This document shows positions 6,944 to 7,256 of a stretch of DNA of 7,256 bases, piece by piece. The notes beneath the pieces were generated by a model, which saw only the letters and a program-made list of their open reading frames with translations, was not told the DNA's origin and ran no database searches. Position 1 is the first letter of the stretch. Each line of letters starts with the position of its first letter. Both the position numbers and the translations under genes were made by a program. The stretch spans positions 1 through 7,256 of the forward strand of contig CAAEDZ010000361.1 in NCBI GenBank assembly GCA_900754775.1, given 5' to 3'. The DNA comes from Clostridia bacterium. GTDB lineage: Bacteria; Bacillota_A; Clostridia; Christensenellales; Aristaeellaceae.

Positions 6944-7256
6944 GTGGAAAAGGACTTTGGCGGCTGGATCAGCCTGCTGTTCCACAAGCTGCGCAAGCGC
7001 GTCAACGCGGAGGTGCAGACGCTGGGACTGACGGGCATCCAGAGCCACGCGCTGCACTACATACTGGTCAAGAGCGAGGAAGGGCCGGTGTATCAGCGCG
7101 ACGTGGAGGGTGTGTTTGGCGTCAGCCGCTCCACGGTGACGGGCATGCTCCAGCAGATGGAGCGCGACGGTCTGATCCGCCGCGACAGCGTGGAAGGCGA
7201 CGGGCGGCTGAAGTGCCTCATCCCCACACAGAAGGCCATCGAAATGGACGAGCGGG
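6944..7256 (+). CDS. MarR-family transcriptional regulator, 3' end beyond window
   Basis: The first 104 residues are visible; typical family length is about 140-160, so roughly the last third is missing. It is a DNA-binding winged-helix repressor of the MarR type. Residues about 5-25 form the N-terminal dimerisation helix, and 29-46 (GLTGIQSHALHYIL and after) the next helix region. Residues 50-80 are the helix-turn-helix, with the recognition helix around SRSTVTGMLQQMERDGLIRR (61-80). The wing is near 81-95, with the DGR motif at 86-88 that is usual in MarR wings. It starts with GTG (read as Met), set by GGGAGG. It is transcribed divergently from the EAL-CheBR operon and appears to control itself through the inverted repeat over its own promoter. 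The effector cannot be told from sequence, and downstream genes of its operon, often transporters in this family, are out of view. Confidence 0.92.
   Translation, partial: MEKDFGGWISLLFHKLRKRVNAEVQTLGLTGIQSHALHYILVKSEEGPVYQRDVEGVFGVSRSTVTGMLQQMERDGLIRRDSVEGDGRLKCLIPTQKAIEMDER

Overview
This window looks like a chromosomal segment of a GC-rich member of the Bacillota, probably class Clostridia. The grounds are strong GGAGG-type ribosome binding sites before all three genes, sigma-A-type promoters, GC-rich third codon positions that create very long antisense reading frames, and the signalling protein families present. The genus cannot be named from the sequence alone.

Layout. Bases 1-80 are a perfect, loopless 80-bp palindrome that overlaps the stop codon of the first gene. 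It is probably a bidirectional terminator, but it may be a contig-end fold-back. Two minus-strand genes follow, separated by 28 nt and probably one operon. The promoter-distal gene (72-2624) encodes a CheB methylesterase / CheR methyltransferase fusion with PAS-like domains and a heptad-repeat coiled coil. The promoter-proximal gene (2653-6573) encodes a 1306-residue multidomain cyclic-di-GMP protein. It has three degenerate GGDEF-fold domains, PAS-like and GAF-like sensor regions, and a C-terminal EAL domain with all expected catalytic residues. The operon has a clear promoter at 6725-6753 and a leader of about 145 nt that can form hairpins around the ribosome binding site. A divergent plus-strand gene starts at 6944 (GTG) and encodes a MarR-family repressor cut by the window end. 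It has its own promoter and a near-ideal inverted-repeat operator lying over the -10 box and start site.

Working together (inference). The operon couples an apparent cyclic-di-GMP phosphodiesterase with a protein able to add and remove methyl groups on glutamate side chains, as in chemoreceptor adaptation. Neither protein has a receiver domain, histidine kinase domain or obvious membrane segment, so both are likely cytosolic sensors working through their PAS/GAF regions. The MarR gene appears to be autoregulated. Its operator is about 140 bp from the operon promoter, so control of the operon by it is not evident.

No mobile element, CRISPR array, tRNA or rRNA was seen. No clearly new system is present. 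The points most worth a second look are the triple-degenerate GGDEF phosphodiesterase, its pairing with a receiverless CheBR fusion, the structured leader, and the edge palindrome.
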